From Meghimatium bilineatum (Eukaryota; Mollusca; Gastropoda; Stylommatophora; Philomycidae): 64,000 nucleotides of DNA. The notes beneath the pieces are model-generated. The model did not search any database. It had not been told where the DNA came from and was given only the letters and a program-made list of their open reading frames with translations. A program made the position numbers and the translations under genes. This document shows, one piece after another, positions 21,682 to 33,475 of this stretch (positions within the stretch are counted from its first letter, which is position 1; each line of letters starts with the position of its first letter). The stretch covers positions 11,411,660-11,475,659 of the forward strand of contig CM067311.1 of NCBI GenBank assembly GCA_034231615.1. Direction: 5' to 3'.

Positions 21682-22088
21682 CCTCTATAGTTAACTGTGT
21701 TCAGAGACCCACTCTATAGTTAACTGTGTTCAGCGACCCACTATATAGTTAACTGTGTTCAGCGAACCACTCAATAGTTAACTGTGTTCAGCGACCCACT
21801 CTATAGTTAACTGTGTTCAGCGACCCACTCTATAGTTAACTGTTCAGCGACCCACTCTATAGTTAACTGTTCAGCGACCCACTCTATAGTTAACTGTGTT
21901 CAGCGATCCACTCTATAGTTAACTCTGTTCAGCGACCCACTCTATAGTTAACTGTGTTCAGAGGCCCACTCTATAGTTAACTGTTTTCAGAGACCCACCC
22001 TATAGTTAACTGTGTTCAGCGACCCACTCTATAGTTAACTGTGTTCAGCGACCCACTCTATAGTTAACTGTTTTCAGTGACCCACTCT
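21682..22088 (+). repeat. 29-base minisatellite, about 14 copies
   Basis: Unit CTATAGTTAACTGTGTTCAG plus CGACCCACT. Two copies lack 2 bases, and the edges show AGAGACC variants. Confidence 0.96.
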
Positions 22089-22312
22089 TCATCACCATCT
22101 TCATTATCTTGATCACCAACATCATCTTCTTCATCACCATCATCATCATTCCATCACCATCATCATCTTCATTACCTTCAGTCATCTTCATATCAATCGT
22201 CTTCTTCACCTTCATCAATATCATCCCCTTCATCACTTTCATCATCTTCATCACCAACATCACCTACATTATAATTTTCATCACCCTTATTATCATCATC
22301 ATTATAGGGACT
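22089..22312 (+). repeat. Imperfect ATC/TTC microsatellite
   Basis: CTTCATCACCATCATCAT-type triplets without stable higher order. Confidence 0.95.
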
Positions 22313-22374
22313 CTCATTTCTGTAATGTGAAATATCTTATATCATAACTAGTATTACCCGCTGCTGCACGTCAA

Positions 22375-22690
22375 TAACCATATTCTCTTCCATGTCTTCC
22401 TACTGCCTTCAACTATCTACTAATCATTGAATAATATTCCATATCTACTTCCACGTCTGCCTACTTCCTTCTACTATCTACTAATTATTGAATAATATTC
22501 CATATCTACTTCCACGTCTGCCTACTTCCTTCTACTATCTACTAATTATTGAATAATATTCCATATCTACTTCCACATCTGCCTACTTCCTTCTACTATC
22601 TACTAATTATTGAATAATATTCCATATCTACTTCCACGTCTGCCTACTTCCTTCTTATTTCTACTAATTATTGAATAATATTCTACAACG
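22375..22690 (+). repeat. 61-base tandem array, about 5 copies
   Basis: Unit marked by CCATATCTACTTCCACGTCT and TACTAATTATTGAATAATAT. Spacing of 61 bases checked between successive copies. Confidence 0.94.
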
Positions 22691-23160
22691 TACTTGCAAT
22701 ATCATCACATTTCTATACTCATTTTTTACAATTATGTTTCATGATTGAATCTAAGATTTCACTTCTCTATAAATTATATATTTTTTTAATATTGTGACTT
22801 AGATTCATTAAAACAATTTAAACTAGACTCAATAAAACAATATAAACGTCTTCACCATGCATCAATTAATTTTGTCCAACAGGAAGTACTTTCAATTGCA
22901 CGATTTTGTTTGTTTCCTGAGTTGACATCCGACAATTTATTTTCAAATAATATTATTAATGAGATCCGTGAAAGCAGGTTTTCAGAATTTTACATTTAAT
23001 CAACAAACGTGCATACTAGTAAATTAGTTCCCTTCTTAAGTTCCTTGAACCCCCCCCCCCCCGTAAAACGCAGTAGCTGTGTATCTATAGCTATAGTTTA
23101 CAGCCTGTTAGTTTCCTAGTAGTTGATTCATAGCCTATAGAACAAAGTCTAGCGTCATCC
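22691..23160. other. No feature recognised
   Basis: AT-rich, with a 13-base C run at 23050-23062. No coding or repeat identity seen. Confidence 0.4.
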
Positions 23161-23164
23161 ATGT

Positions 23165-23830
23165 GTTGCCAAACATGACAAGAATATCAGTTGGAGGTTG
23201 CAATCTGAATAAACTGAGATCTGCAGACGATACAGTTTTTATTGTAGGGATGGAACAAGAACTTCAATTCCTGTTAGACATGCCAGTATAATAAAGTGAA
23301 AACAAAGTCCTCAGTCTAAACAAGAAGAAAACAGAAGTAGTTGTTGTTACAAAGAAACACACATCACCAAAATGCAGTATTTAATATCAATGATACAAAA
23401 TTAAATCAAGTGCATAAAGTCAAGTATCTTGGCACTATTTCAACATCAGATGGCAGGTGCTCCAATGAGATCGAGAACACGATAGCACATTCTAAATCAG
23501 CATTTCAAAGAATGAGAAACATGTACAATGGAGTAGTATCAAAGTATACGCAAATTAGAGTGTTATGATGTTATAATTAAGCAATATTTCTTTCTGGATG
23601 TGAAGCATGGACGGTAAAAATATAAACTCAAATAAGCTATAGGTAACTGAGATGTGGCTTTTGAGAATGTTGAAAATTCCATGGACAAACAAAGAACAAT
23701 ACAGTAGATCCTCTAAGATGCTGGAGTAAAAAGACAAATTATAGCAAAAATTAGAAGCAGACCGTCAATATTTCTAGGGCAGGTGATGGGAAGAGCAAAC
23801 CTTGCTTATTTAATAACATTTTTCTTACCT
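23165..23830 (+). mobile_element. LINE-D polymerase 3' half
   Basis: NLNKLRSADDTVFIVGMEQE at about 23205 is the catalytic ADD box (Tyr replaced by Ser). Then VLSLNKKKTEVVVVTKKH, QVHKVKYLGTISTSDGRCSN, SAFQRMRNMYNG, EMWLLRMLKIPWTNKEQ follow with frameshifts. It stops near 23830, short of a full C-terminus. Confidence 0.83.
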
Positions 23831-23957
23831 AGGACATGCTTGGTACGAAAACAGTGGTACTATTCTTTGCACGCAGAACTAGAAGTCCAGAACATTTACC
23901 TCTGTTCTGTAAGATTGGATAGTGTATTTCTTACTTGTATTATATTGTGAGTGTGAT

Positions 23958-23993
23958 CTTTATAAAGAACTTTTCGTCGAAAAGTCGATATAG
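23958..23993 (+). other. Hammerhead-like motif, degraded
   Basis: TTTATAAAGAACTTTTCGTC then GAAAAGTCGATATAG. Same layout as 14329-14363 with more decay. Confidence 0.3.
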
Positions 23994-23995
23994 AC

Positions 23996-24324
23996 CATAT
24001 CAAGACTTGACAAACAAGACTTGAATTAGTTCTATCCAATGTGCATTCCCCTCTAACTGATAAACAGTTCATTTTTTACTAAGTCAATCCCGTTTACCAT
24101 TACTTCCTTCCAAGTCTATGTTTACGTTGCTCATGTTCATCTTTAACTTTTACCAGTTCTGACAACCTCCTGTGTGTGGTTGGGACCGCAAGTGGAGCAA
24201 AAATATTAATATTAAGATATATCTGTCATATATGTGATACGACATAACTAAAGAACGTTGGGAATGAGTGTTGGTTGTCGTATTTCGTAGAAATTCAAAG
24301 TGAGTCAGACATGGCTTTATAATG
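23996..24324. other. No feature recognised
   Basis: Non-coding sequence between the degraded motif and the 23-base array. Confidence 0.35.
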
Positions 24325-25495
24325 TTAGATATACTGGGATGATAATGTTAGAATATTAGATATACTGAACTGATAATATTAGATATACTGTGCTGATAAA
24401 GTTAGATGTACTGGGCTAATAATGTTAGATATACTGGGCTGATAATGTTAGATATACTGGGCTGATAATGTTAGATATACTGGGCTGATAATGTTAGATA
24501 TACTGGGCTGATAATGTTAGATATACTGGGCTGATAACTTTAGATATACTGGGCTGATAAAGTTATATATACTGGGCTGATAATGTTAGATATACTGGGC
24601 TGATAACGTTAGATATACTGGGCTGATAACGTTAGATATACTGGGCTGATAATGTTAGATATACTGGGCTGAAAATGTCAGATATACTGGGCTGATAATG
24701 TCAGATATACTGCGCTGATAATGTCAGATATACTGCGCTGATAATGTTAGATATACTGGGCTGATAATTTTATATATAGGGCTGATAATGTTAGATATAC
24801 TGGGCTGATAATTTTAGATATAGGGCAGATAATGTTAGATATACTGGGCTGATAATGTTAGATATAGGGCTGATAATGTTATATATACTGGGCTGATAAT
24901 GTTAGATATATTAGGCTGTTACCGTTAGATATACTGGGCTGATAACGTTAGATATACTGGGCTGATAATGTCAGATATACTGGGCTGATAATGTCAGATA
25001 TACGTGGCTGATAATGTTAGATATACTGGGCTGATAATATTAGATTTAGGGGTGATAATTTTAGATATACTGGGCTGATAATGTTAGATATAGGGCTGAT
25101 AATGTTAGATATACTGGGCTGATAATATTAGATATAGGGTTGATAATGTTATATATACTAGGCTGCTAAGGTTAGATATACTGGGCTGATAATGTTAAAT
25201 ATACTGGGTTGATAATGTTAGATATCCTGGGTGTATAATGTTAGATATACTGGGTTGATAATGTTAGATATACTGGGCTGATGTTATATATAGGGCTGAT
25301 AATGTTAGATATACTGGGCTGATAATGTTAGATATAGGGCTGATAATGTTAGATATAGGGCTGATAATGTTAGATATACTGGGCTGATATTGTTAGATAT
25401 AGAGCTGATAATGTTAGATACACTGGGCTGATAATGTTAGATATAGAGCTGATAATGTTAGATACACTGGGCTGATAATGTTAGATAATGTTGCC
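24325..25495 (+). repeat. 23-base minisatellite, about 50 copies
   Basis: Unit TTAGATATACTGGGCTGATA plus ATG. A shorter variant without ACTGG (TTAGATATAGGGCTGATAATG) is interspersed, mainly in the right half, often alternating with the long one. Confidence 0.96.
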
Positions 25496-26225
25496 ACTGG
25501 GAAAACACATGGTCTTAAAATGGCTATTTTTTAGCGTCTTTATTACTACTTTGTCACAGCTTTCTCATTTGTTCTAATTAAAGTGCTGCACTTGCGAGTC
25601 TTCTTGTGATCTCAACTGCACAATTTCCGGATCACTTTATGATATACACCCTAGTACATATAGACGGAATTACACTCTAACTTTCTATAAAATCTATGCC
25701 CATCGAAAATTTGGTATATGAGTATATAAATATACATAAAAGAGTATATACTTGGTATATAAATTTGGTCAATGAGTGCCGGCTGAGTAAAAAATACAAA
25801 AAGGCGAACAGTACACTAAACTAGAGGAAATGAGAGGATAATGGCCACCTGTCTGACCTAACCCTAAGCCTTATCCTCTGATATGTAATTAATTCTAACC
25901 TTAACCCATTTCCCAGTCTTTTCCCAACCATACAACAATCCTAAATAAATATCTTCACCCATTGATGGGTAATTATAGCTAAGGAATATAATCGTTGTAA
26001 AAATTACATTTATTTCGTTTTGCTTTTCGCAACAACAAAAAAAAAAGCAGTCCCGTTTAACGACATTGAACCATGTTTATAATTCAATATAATCACATAT
26101 TCCCAGATATTCAAATGTGATGGAGATAAAAACCAAATTATGCAAACAAACGGATCTATCCAAATACATTTCAGATTAATTGTTTGAGATGTATATTTGA
26201 ACTTGATGACAATGTAAGCGGACAA
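25496..26225. other. No feature recognised
   Basis: Unique-looking AT-rich sequence; a minus-strand frame at 26010-26225 has no recognisable domain. Confidence 0.4.
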
Positions 26226-26310
26226 TGATTGTGTCTTCAGCTGAATCCAATGATTGTGTTTTCAGCTGAATGCAATGATTGTATCTTCAGCTGAATCCAA
26301 TGATTGATTG
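26226..26310 (+). repeat. Three-copy 24-base repeat
   Basis: CAATGATTGTGTCTTCAGCT plus GAATC repeated three times, then a partial copy. Confidence 0.88.
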
Positions 26311-27074
26311 ATTGATAGAAGTGAAATTAATAAACAGTTTTCGACGTTCAAATTTTCTCTTCATTGTATCAAACGTAAAGTAAATGTATTCATAAAGAAA
26401 TAACATAAAGCGTCTTTTTGAGATGAAAGGCAATATATAGTTTGTAAATACGTTAATACGATAGAGTAATTTATAACTAGACAGACATTTTAAATTCTAA
26501 CAGTTATTCTATAATTTCTCTATCATCATCAATCAATATTTTGTCTTTAAAAAAAAGGTTGACTGCAAAGGTATGTAGTAAATTATCCAGCTGTTTCTAG
26601 TATTTTATATCAAAGGTTTTATTTTAAATTGCTCCGTCATTTCGGCAAAACGTTAAACATCTTTACTTCAATTCATTCGTCGTATTAACTAGCGTTGAAA
26701 AATAATTTCTCATTTGATTTTATATAACAATTTACTTCAATTTAGACTTGAAACAAAAAATATAGGAAGCAGCTAAATATAACAACAAAAGAGTCGCATT
26801 TCTCTTAATATAATTATGTGAAAAATTCAATAAACTTCAATAGTGATTTTTAATGGTTCTTCACAAAAAGGAATTTATGTTAGGATTGTCTTTTACGCTA
26901 TATATTTACATGACTTGTTTAGTAACGAATCTTTAATATTACAGCTGCACTGGGAAGGAAATGCTGCACTTTGGGTAAAATTGACCAGATTCATCCATCA
27001 TCTAGTTGTTTTTGGAAGTGGCTCGTATTTTCATGGTAATTTTTATTCATATACAAAACTTCTGTATTGTTTTG
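26311..27074. other. No feature recognised
   Basis: AT-rich. The plus-strand frame from 26843 (97 codons) runs into the next array and shows no domain or homologue I know. Confidence 0.4.
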
Positions 27075-27345
27075 GTAAGATGATAAGTGAAAATCTCAAC
27101 GGTCGAGACATAGTAGCAAGTAGGAAGATAAGTTGAAAGCTCATCGGTCGAGAAATAGTAGAATGTGGGAAGTGAAAATCTCAATGGTCGAGAAATAGTA
27201 GCAAATAGGAAGTGAAAATCTTATCGATCGAGAAATAGTAGCACGTAGTAAAAAAAATCGAATTGGTCGAGAAATAATAGCAAGTAGGAAGTAAAAATCT
27301 CAACGGTCGAGACATAGTAGCAAGTATGTAGATAAGTGAGAATCT
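27075..27345 (+). repeat. About 40-base tandem array, 6-7 copies
   Basis: Marker words AAATCTCAACGGTCGAGA and AATAGTAGCAAGTAGGAAG with moderate divergence. Confidence 0.92.
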
Positions 27346-27384
27346 CCCTCTCACGTATATGTTGGCTTTATGCTCTGTGTAAAT

Positions 27385-28385
27385 CCCTTATCCGGATGAA
27401 GCTGCTCAGAAAGATTTCATGCTGACACGACAGGCAGGACGACACAGTGGTAGAAATGCCAAGGTCATTGCCAACACCACAGTAACTACAGACCACCGCC
27501 GTGTAATCGATTGAGTGTTCTGTTACATGTGCGGATATTGTACCAATGTAGTATTTTCCACTGCACACTAATTCAATGAATATAATACATAACATAGATC
27601 CCTGCTTCACAGAATGAAAACACAACGCCATATTGTCGTGATGACGTCACCATGGAAGTTACCAGCAAGTACGGAATGGAAATCAATTCAGATAAGAGCA
27701 AAATCTTGGTAAACAGCAGAGACACAGAAAACCAGACTAATATCATGATGAATGGACACAAGCTTGAAGAGGTGAATACCTTCAAATACCTCGGATCCAG
27801 TATATGCAGCGATGGTAAATGCAAAGCAGAACTAAAAATAAGGCTGGAGATGGCTTTAGCGTCATAGTCAAGGCTAACTGTGATTTGGAAAAGCAACATC
27901 AGTGTTGGAGTGAAAATCAAACTGTATAGGTCGCTGGTGCTTTCTGTTGTGTTGTATGGTTGTGAGAGTTGGACACTCACTGCGGACATGGAGAGAAGAT
28001 TACAGGCTTTCGAGTATAAATGCTACAGAAGAATTCTACGAATTTTCTATAGGGAACATAAGACCAATGTGTACGTAAGAAATAAAGTAGAGATGTGTGC
28101 AGGTATCCAGGAGCCATTGCTTTCAATAGTGAAACGACGAAAACTAGCATGGTTCGGACATGTATGCAGGCACGATTCCTTGTCAAAAACAATACTGCAG
28201 GGAACTGTCGAGGATGGAAGAAGCAGAGGAGGTCAAATAAAGACATGGACAGACAACATCAAGGAATGGACAGGGCTAGATATTTCCACACTCATCCGCA
28301 TCGCTGAGGATAGAATTCGCTGGAGGACTCTGTGTGCTGAAGCATCCAATGTGGTACCCCTACGACCCTGAAGGGTTATGGGTTT
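27385..28385 (+). mobile_element. LINE-C copy, endonuclease end and polymerase end, internally deleted
   Basis: 27390-27520 encodes NTTVTTDHRRVI, where TDH fits the conserved (S/T)DH of the endonuclease C-terminus. It is nearly the same as 32780-32905. After a gap, the polymerase resumes at a DD box (DDVTMEVTSKYGMEINSDKS near 27637). It continues as EEVNTFKYLGSSICSDGKC, one TAG at 27865, YGCESWTLTADMERRLQAF, YKCYRRILRIF, RRKLAWFGHVCRHDSLSKTI and TWTDNIKEWTG to the stop at 28369. The last 500 bases are the best preserved LINE end in the window. Confidence 0.87.
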
Positions 28386-28551
28386 ATTGATTGATTGTAC
28401 CAATGGTGTTCACAAGAAAATGTTAGGCCATTACTAAAGAAAGTTAATTAAAAACAGCACATTAAAAGTGACAAGAAAAATATAGACATGTTAGTGAAAG
28501 ACACACACAAGTTTTTAGTGTTATTTTATCTAAGTATCTATCTTTTTATCC

Positions 28552-28640
28552 ATGATGTTCATTCGTCGTATTCGACGATGACCAAAACCTCAACCATAAT
28601 AATAATAATAATAATAACAATAAGTAATAAAAAATAATAA
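28552..28640 (+). repeat. Dispersed R6 repeat with ATA tail
   Basis: TTCGTCGTATTCGACGATGA then CCAAAACCTCAACC and an AATAATAA tract. A second copy is at 59198-59280 and a diverged core at 37400-37432. The head TCGTCG-TATT-CGACGA is a small perfect hairpin. It may be the 3' end of an unidentified retroposon. Confidence 0.65.
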
Positions 28641-28734
28641 AGTTAATAGTGTGTTTCTAAATGACTAACAAGTCCAATGCTTGCACAAATTGTTCTTCTA
28701 CAGAATTGAAACTGTAGAGGGTGTGTATGGGACG

Positions 28735-29115
28735 TAATATGTTTTTTTTCTTTTCTACGTGCCCGCTTCTGTCTTGCAGTAGCTTGTCTGGTCTTTTTCG
28801 CAGCTAGTGCTCCCGTTCTAAGGTAGTAACGCCTTGCTGCTCTATCCTGATCTAGGCTCTCCTATGCGCCTACTTCAATTTTAAGATGATTCAGTGATGA
28901 ATTGAGCGTGTCTGTAAAGCGCTTTTTGTGTCCACCAGTTTTTCGAATTCCTGCCTTGAGTGCTCCATAATATATTTGTTTTTGCAGACGCGAGTCCTCC
29001 ATATGCACGATGACCTGTCCAGCGTGCTTGTGCCTTCATATGTAGTGTATAAATGCTTATTGGTTGATTTTTCCAAGACCTTGGGGGTTTTCCGGTTCCG
29101 GTTCAAGATGGAAGT
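28735..29115 (-). mobile_element. LINE-F 3' fragment, reverse
   Basis: On the minus strand: MEDSRLQKQIYYGALKAG, IRKTGGHKKRFTDTLNSSL, NHLKIEVGA, then DQDRAARRYYLRTGALAAKK. This is a widespread animal LINE C-terminus (..GGHKKRYKDTLK..). One stop is seen. Confidence 0.78.
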
Positions 29116-29129
29116 AGTTGTGTTCTTCG

Positions 29130-29490
29130 TACTGCTATGGTCGGTTGATCTGTGTCCTAATAATCACAATCGTAAAACCCCCATTATTCTTGAAACAGAG
29201 GTTTACGGATTCTTTATGTGATGGAAAACAGAGGGAAATACCTTGGTCACGTTTTACGACTAGATGTAAACAGAATAAACCAACCAGCCCTTATGTGGTC
29301 ACCTGAGGGTAAAAGAAAAAGAGAAAGAGCTAAAACAACCCTTAAAAATACCATTCTTAAAGAAGGAGAATTAATATACTGTAAGACCATCCAGGAACTA
29401 AAGCTGCAGGCAGCGGACCGCATCATATGGAGAACCAAAACCTCTGCCCTATGTGTCGCTTGCGGCACGAAAGGAACAAACTAACTAACT
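29130..29490 (+). mobile_element. LINE-B 3' end
   Basis: The frame from 29218 carries KYLGHVLRLDVNRINQPALM, GKRKRERAKTTLKNTILKE and ends TSALCVACGTKGTN, the terminal ALCA..G signature of this family. Confidence 0.82.
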
Positions 29491-29544
29491 CGCAGTCTGG
29501 TAAGTTGTCCCACCAATGGATGTTTAGTAACTTACGTAGTAATT

Positions 29545-29920
29545 GCTAATCATATCATATCATAACTCCTAATCATATCATAACTCCTAATAATATCATA
29601 ACTCCTAATCATATCATCTCCTAATCATATCATAACTCCTAATCATATCATCTCCTAATCATATCATAACTCCTAATCATATCATAACTCCTAATCATAT
29701 CATAACTCCTAATCATATCATCTCCTAATCATATAATCTCCTAATCATATCATCTCCTAATCATATCATAACTCCTAATCATATCATCTCCTAATCATAT
29801 CATCTCCTAATCATATCATCTCCTAATCATATCATCTCCTAATCATATCATCTCCTAATCATATTATCTCCTAATCATATCATAACTCCTAAACATATCA
29901 ACTCCTAATCATATTATTTA
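29545..29920 (+). repeat. 16/18-base minisatellite
   Basis: CCTAATCATATCATAACT (18) and CCTAATCATATCATCT (16) are intermixed, about 22 units. It ends about 90 bases before the GPCR start. Confidence 0.95.
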
Positions 29921-29984
29921 TACCACACATTAGAACAAATTTGGTGACATGAGACATGTATTTAATCATAACTAAAATAATATT

Positions 29985-30006
29985 CTGAATTCTCATATTT
30001 TTCCAG
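29985..30006 (+). promoter_or_regulatory. Candidate 3' splice site before the GPCR start
   Basis: TTCTCATATTTTTCCAG is a good polypyrimidine-AG acceptor only two bases before the first ATG. It suggests a 5' untranslated exon farther upstream, past the minisatellite. Confidence 0.5.
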
Positions 30007-30008
30007 AT

Positions 30009-31055
30009 ATGAGATCCTACACCATGAACATTTCTTCGGTGAGGGTGCCGTGTGAATTAACGTCCACATTAACTGATAATTATTATTATACGCCTTCAGA
30101 TTCAAGATGCGGCAATGTCCTTACGCAAGGATTCCACATTGTTATGGAATGTTTTCTTCTTCCATTCATTGCAGTTATCGGCTCATTTGGTAACATTGTC
30201 ACCTTTATCGTATTATACCGTAATGGTATTCAAGAAGCCAGCAATATTTTACTGTTTTCTTTGGCTGTGTTCGATTTCTTGGCGCTTGTGAACATCGCCG
30301 TCAGAAAATGTGGCTGTTTTATTTCATTTATAGACCAGATGATTGGTATAGCATACGGGATGTATATGTTATCTTATGTAGAGATACCATGCCGTATGAT
30401 TCTAGTAATATGCTCTTGTCATATAGTAATCATCGCTATTGAAAGGTTTATCGTGGTTTTTTTCCCATTTAAAGCATCAAGTTGGATCACACCAAGGCGA
30501 ATGTGCTTAGCAATTGTGCTCGTATGTTACTTGAGTCTATCACTAGCTTTTTCAATGTTTTTGTTTTACAAAGTAGAGTGGTTGTTTAATGCCGCAAAAA
30601 ATCTAACTTTACCGTATTTTACAACAACTGATTTTTACAACACCAATCATCAAACTGTTTTATTTGTTGATAATATCTGTAACTTTATAAATGGTCCTAT
30701 TTTTACGCTCATTGTGATAATGAGTTGTTCATTAATTGTATGAAGATTACGTAAAGCAAAGAAACATCGTATGCGTATATCTACTACACGCTACACGACA
30801 AGTGCTGATACAAAAGTTTCTCGTATGTTGCTTGCTGTCTGTTTTGTTTATATTCTAGTAAGCTCTTTCAGTTTTATTGTATTTGTGTTGCAATATTATT
30901 ATACTCAGCTTCTTATCAGAATGTCATTGATTAGGTTATTTGGAGATATGGACGAGTGTATGTGGGCTTTCAATTCTGCTGTCAATGTTATTATATATTT
31001 TTTGATGTCAAGTAAATTCAATCAATCTGCGCGAAAATTATTTTTATGTAAATAA
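30009..31055 (+). pseudogene. Class A (rhodopsin-like) GPCR interrupted by one in-frame TGA
   Basis: A single-exon frame of 348 codons if the TGA at 30741-30743 (codon 245) is ignored. Residues 46-70 are TM1 (GSFGNIVTFIVLY with the conserved Asn). TM2 is 78-98 (SLAVFDF in place of SLA.AD). TM3 is about 124-148 ending IAIERF, replacing DRY. TM4 is 165-186 and TM5 226-244. TM6 is 271-296 (KVSRMLLAVCFVYILVSSF) and TM7 318-335 (NSAVNVIIYF, replacing NPxxY). Possible N-glycosylation sites are NIS at 7 and NLT at 198. The stop falls just after TM5, where Arg is usual, and CGA to TGA is a one-step change. It resembles invertebrate peptide or orphan chemosensory receptors; the ligand is unknown. It could be a pseudogene, a null allele or a sequencing error. 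A second ATG (30024) has a better context. Confidence 0.82.
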
Positions 31056-31104
31056 AAGACAAAATTTTTTTTTCTGGATATGCGACAAGATAGTGATAAA
31101 TCTG

Positions 31105-31600
31105 ACATATCTTATGAGATGTGGTAGCTGAAGTATCATATGCGCGGTGGTAGATCAAGTATCTTATAGGCGGTGGTAGCTGAAGTATCTTATGGGCGTG
31201 GTAGCTGAAGTATCTTATGGGCGGTGGTAGCTGAAGTATCTTATGGGCGGTGGTAGATCAAGTATCTTATGGGCGGTGGTAGCTGAAGTATCTTATGAGG
31301 GGTGGTAGCTGAAGTATCTTATGGGCGGTGGTAGCTGACGTATCTTATGGGCGGTGGTAGCTGAAGTATCTTATGAGGGGTTGTAGCTGAAGTATCTTAT
31401 GGGCGGTGGTAGCTGAAGTATCTTATGGGCAGTGGTAGCTAAAGTATCTTATGGACGATGGTAGTCGAAGTATCATATTGGCAGTGGTAGCTAAAGTATC
31501 TTATGGACGGTGGTAGTTGAAGTATCATATTGGCAGTGGTAGCTAACGTATCATATGGGCGGTGGTAGCTGAAGTATCGTATGAGTGATTTTATTTGTAG
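31105..31600 (+). repeat. 26-base minisatellite, about 18 copies
   Basis: Unit GTAGCTGAAGTATCTTATGG plus GCGGTG, starting about 50 bases after the GPCR stop. Copies at the right end are more diverged. Confidence 0.95.
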
Positions 31601-32124
31601 CATCAAATGAGTGGTATTTAGCTCGGTTTTTTAATCCACTGGCTCTCTAGTTGGTGATTGAAGGTCCGTTTTTCAGATAATTTAATGTGTATTTTTAGTT
31701 ATTTGTCGACCGAAGCTAGTGACATAGGCACTAGATATACGAAAGCAAAGATGGCTGGCGTGAAACTAACTAAATATTAGCTTAGTATGAAAGTTGTCAA
31801 TGAAAACTTCGTTGTTTTGATAATGAACCTCAGATTTGTCAGAATGAGAATTTTATTCACGTAGTCCCCAAAACACCTCACCAAGTTCTTCCTACATACA
31901 ATCCTACGTTCTGAGGCATTAATCTGGAATGACCCGAGTGTTCTTTGATAACTATACCGGAACTTGTGACGACAGCCAATGAAATTCACGAAAAAGTATA
32001 ACACGTCACTAATCTAATCTGATCGAGATAAGGGTATATGCTTTATATTTATCCATGGTAATGTCGCAATATGTACAGATAACAACAGAGATTACAACTA
32101 TAATGGACAACACATATTAGTCTA
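31601..32124. other. No feature recognised
   Basis: AT-rich. A 75-codon minus-strand frame at 31777-32004 shows no known domain. Confidence 0.4.
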
Positions 32125-32690
32125 TTGTCTATTGTCTTTTCCCAGGTGAATGATTGTTGATCGCATTCACACTTGCTGTTAAGCGTAGGGGTGGTAGCTT
32201 AAGCTGTCGTTCCAAGGCCAGATGTTTCGCCGAGGTTGCATTTAGTCCATGTTTGTTCAAGGCTATCATGATGTTTTCTATCCACCGTTTTCTTGTCCTA
32301 CCTTTGGCCTTACGCCCGGATATTCTTGTATTATATGCTATTATTGGTATTTGGTTTGGCTTCATTCTCATAAGGTGACCGAACCATTTTACTTGCTGTC
32401 TCTCAATATTTTCGATACATGATATTATACCAACTCTTTTCCTAATTTCTTCATTTCTTATTGTATCTAGTTTGGTAACCATTTCAGCTTTTCTCAGATA
32501 TTTTATTTCACATGTGACGATTTTTCTTTGCTGCGAAGCTGTTAAAGACCATGTTTGACATTGGTAGCACAGTGTTAGTATAAAAAATGTAGATATTATT
32601 TGTTTTTTAGTTTCCATCTTGATCTTTGGATGAAGAAGTAATGGTGAAAGTTGATAAGTCACTGTGTTTGTTTTCTGGCACCACATATTA
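32125..32690 (-). mobile_element. LINE-A 3' end, well preserved
   Basis: One open minus-strand frame of 185 codons: TLCYQCQTWSLTASQQRK, IRNEEIRKRVGIISCIENI, ERQQVKWFGHLMRMKPNQI, GRKAKGRTRKRWIENIMIAL, then LPPLRLTASVNAINNHS to the stop. It is the reference for the LINE-A C-terminus here. 5' truncated. Confidence 0.88.
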
Positions 32691-32769
32691 GTGATATGTG
32701 TAAAATAAGGGCTTTACATCACTCACAGTTTCTTTGACCATAAGAAAGGTTAACTGTACACGTGATATA

Positions 32770-33475
32770 ATTGGAACAATCCGGAACAAGCTGCTCAGAA
32801 AGATATCATACTGACACGACAGGCAGGAAGACACAATGATAGAAATTCCAAGGTCTTTCCCCACACCACAGTAACTACAGACCACCGCCCTGTAATCGCG
32901 CAATTAGGGAAAATAACAAATAACAAAAACGCATAAAGGCAACGAAAACAAAAACAAATGACAAAAGAACATTGAATGACTTAAAAACGCACAGAAAAAT
33001 AAACAACACATATGACGCCAACAATAACAGAAATGTGCATACCAGAACATAACATAGAAACAGCATGCCAAAAATAGAAAAAACACCATTCTAGAATGCT
33101 TAACAAAACAGTGGCACTAGATATAAAGGAGGAGTACGGAAGAAGAGAACATGGTGGAATAATGAAGTTAAAAAAAGCCGTGAAAACTAAGAAGAAACAG
33201 TGCAAGACCAAGCAGAAGACGGCTATATAAGGTACAGATTAGCAAGACGAGATGCTGTAAGAGTAATCAAGTAAGGAAAGGAAAAATCTAGGATCATGTA
33301 TGGAGAAAACCTAACCAGACTGTGTGTAGAGTCCAGTAGAAAGTTCTAGAAAAAATGAGGATACGAGACCAACTCTTTCAACTAATAAAGTACATAAACC
33401 ACAGGCAAGGCATTCCCATATACGAGGAAGATAAGATTTGTGAGGATTATAACAACTTGCACAATATTAAAATGT
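32770..33475 (+). mobile_element. LINE-C endonuclease end and linker
   Basis: TTVTTDHRPVIAQLG (endonuclease end with (S/T)DH) is followed by a degraded linker ending RRTWWNNEVKKAVKTKKKQ and RIRDQLFQLIKYINHRQ. The first 120 bases match 27395-27515. The polymerase part is missing. Confidence 0.68.

Noticed and set aside
26843..27136. 97-codon plus-strand frame
   Set aside because: Runs into a minisatellite; no domain, no support for a gene.
31777..32004. 75-codon minus-strand frame, possible exon
   Set aside because: No recognisable motif, AT-rich composition and no splice signals noted.
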